From contig NZ_JAHBAH010000001.1 in NCBI RefSeq assembly GCF_020510425.1, positions 248,001 to 312,000 on the forward strand: 64,000 nt of DNA. The letters are read 5' to 3'. Source of the stretch: Quatrionicoccus australiensis (GTDB lineage Bacteria > Pseudomonadota > Gammaproteobacteria > Burkholderiales > Rhodocyclaceae). The translations under genes and the position numbers were made by a program. Positions 63,486 through 64,000 of this stretch are shown here, one piece after another. Under the pieces are notes generated by a model, which saw nothing but the letters and a program-made list of their open reading frames with translations, was not told the DNA's origin and ran no database searches. Each line of letters opens with the position of its first letter. Positions within the stretch are counted from its first letter, which is position 1.

Positions 63486-64000
63486 TTAAAGCCGACAGCT
63501 CAGCACGAGACGCTCGCCCGCCCTGACTTCAACCTCGTCGTTCGTGATGCGGGAGATCTTGCCGGCCGACTCGTAAGTGTCGCCGCACAGTTTCCAGAAT
63601 ATCCGCAGGCCGGGAAGCAGATCGATTTCCCGTTGCAGCACAATACCCAGCGGATCGGCGTCAAACGCGGCAACCCGATAGAGGCGATAGCGAACCACTC
63701 CCGAGTTGGCTTCGTCGAGCATGCCGTCGATGAACGGCGCCGAGAAAGACATCACCAGCCAGCACAACAAGGTGATCGGCAGAACCGGCAAGGCGACAAT
63801 AAAGGCGGCCCGGCGAATGTCACCGCGCGGAGAAGCGAAGCCTGCCCAGACGAGACTGAAGGGAATGGCCAAGGCGAGCGCCAGACCAACCTGCTCATTG
63901 ATACCCCACAAATCGACCTCGAACGGAAAACCGGTCAGGCCGACACCTGAAATTGCAAGTAGGGCAGCGACAAATATCAGGCGGCGATTGACGGATGCGG
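63486..64000 (-). CDS. Membrane protein of unknown function (5' end outside window)
   Basis: The frame is open to the window edge, well past the internal TTG at 63911, and reads ...RRLIFVAALLAISGVGLTGF then FEVDLWGINEQVGLALALAI. Three TM helices are visible (first at the edge; ALALAIPFSLVWAGF; AAFIVALPVLPITLLCWLVMSF), then a periplasmic beta-rich tail (VRYRLYRVAAFDADPLGIVLQ; EVEVRAGERLVLSCRL). No family recognised. Confidence 0.65.
   Translation of the reverse strand, partial: ASVNRRLIFVAALLAISGVGLTGFPFEVDLWGINEQVGLALALAIPFSLVWAGFASPRGDIRRAAFIVALPVLPITLLCWLVMSFSAPFIDGMLDEANSGVVRYRLYRVAAFDADPLGIVLQREIDLLPGLRIFWKLCGDTYESAGKISRITNDEVEVRAGERLVLSCRL

Overview
The window looks like a chromosomal segment of a high-GC betaproteobacterium, most probably of the order Rhodocyclales (Dechloromonas/Azonexus type). 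This is an inference from gene content: a polyhydroxybutyrate granule phasin, a GlrK-QseG-GlrR two-component cluster, a NafY/NifX-type nitrogenase accessory protein, a Nif11-like peptide, an epsilonproteobacterial-type (Wolinella-like) fumarate reductase, glutathione-dependent formaldehyde oxidation, and malonyl-CoA decarboxylase. No rRNA genes or CRISPR array were seen. Four complete tRNA genes are present: two tandem Arg(ACG), one Thr(GGT) and one Asn(GTT).

Bases 833-9167 are an integrated element of about 8.3 kb. It lies between a 48-bp copy of the 3' half of tRNA-Arg(ACG) (833-880) and the intact tRNA-Arg at 9123-9199. Its right end carries a compact, overlapping Rep_trans-type initiator / small helix-turn-helix (excisionase-like) / tyrosine integrase module. 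Its left part carries lower-GC cargo: an HNH nuclease, a protein with a HEPN-like RxxxxH motif, a secreted protein, and a gene split by an IS3-family (IS407-group) insertion with a 4-bp target duplication. A strong inverted repeat sits inside the 5' end of rep and is a candidate replication or transfer origin.

Bases 9400-22400 hold a lipoyl-domain protein, then a BON-domain periplasmic protein downstream of glrK-qseG-glrR. The BON gene has a sigma54-like promoter and a GlrR-like upstream site, suggesting a self-contained regulatory circuit. A bactofilin and a five-gene siderophore uptake operon (TonB receptor, esterase, DUF3325, DUF3649, PepSY membrane protein) with a Fur-like box follow, then ettA.

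Bases 22500-41000 are mostly housekeeping: methyltransferases, rlhA, yqhD, yaeQ, an rlmI-like gene, tRNAs, ylqF, a molybdenum cofactor run (mobB-moeA-moaD) next to an ATP-grasp-like gene and a dinG-type helicase, and a YbjQ-YbjQ-M48 peptidase operon.

Bases 41000-64000 carry frdCAB, a solute-binding protein, dsrE, mlyCD, a Nif11-like gene with a partial downstream duplication, transporters, regulators, adhC-fghA, a nafY-like gene, nudC, a possible small RNA locus, a yjjJ (HipA-like kinase) locus flanked by direct repeats and a broken antitoxin-like reading frame, a glutaredoxin and a flavodoxin-fold reductase.

A family of palindromic intergenic repeats centred on GGTCGACC is scattered through the host DNA (at least a dozen copies) and is absent from the integrated element.
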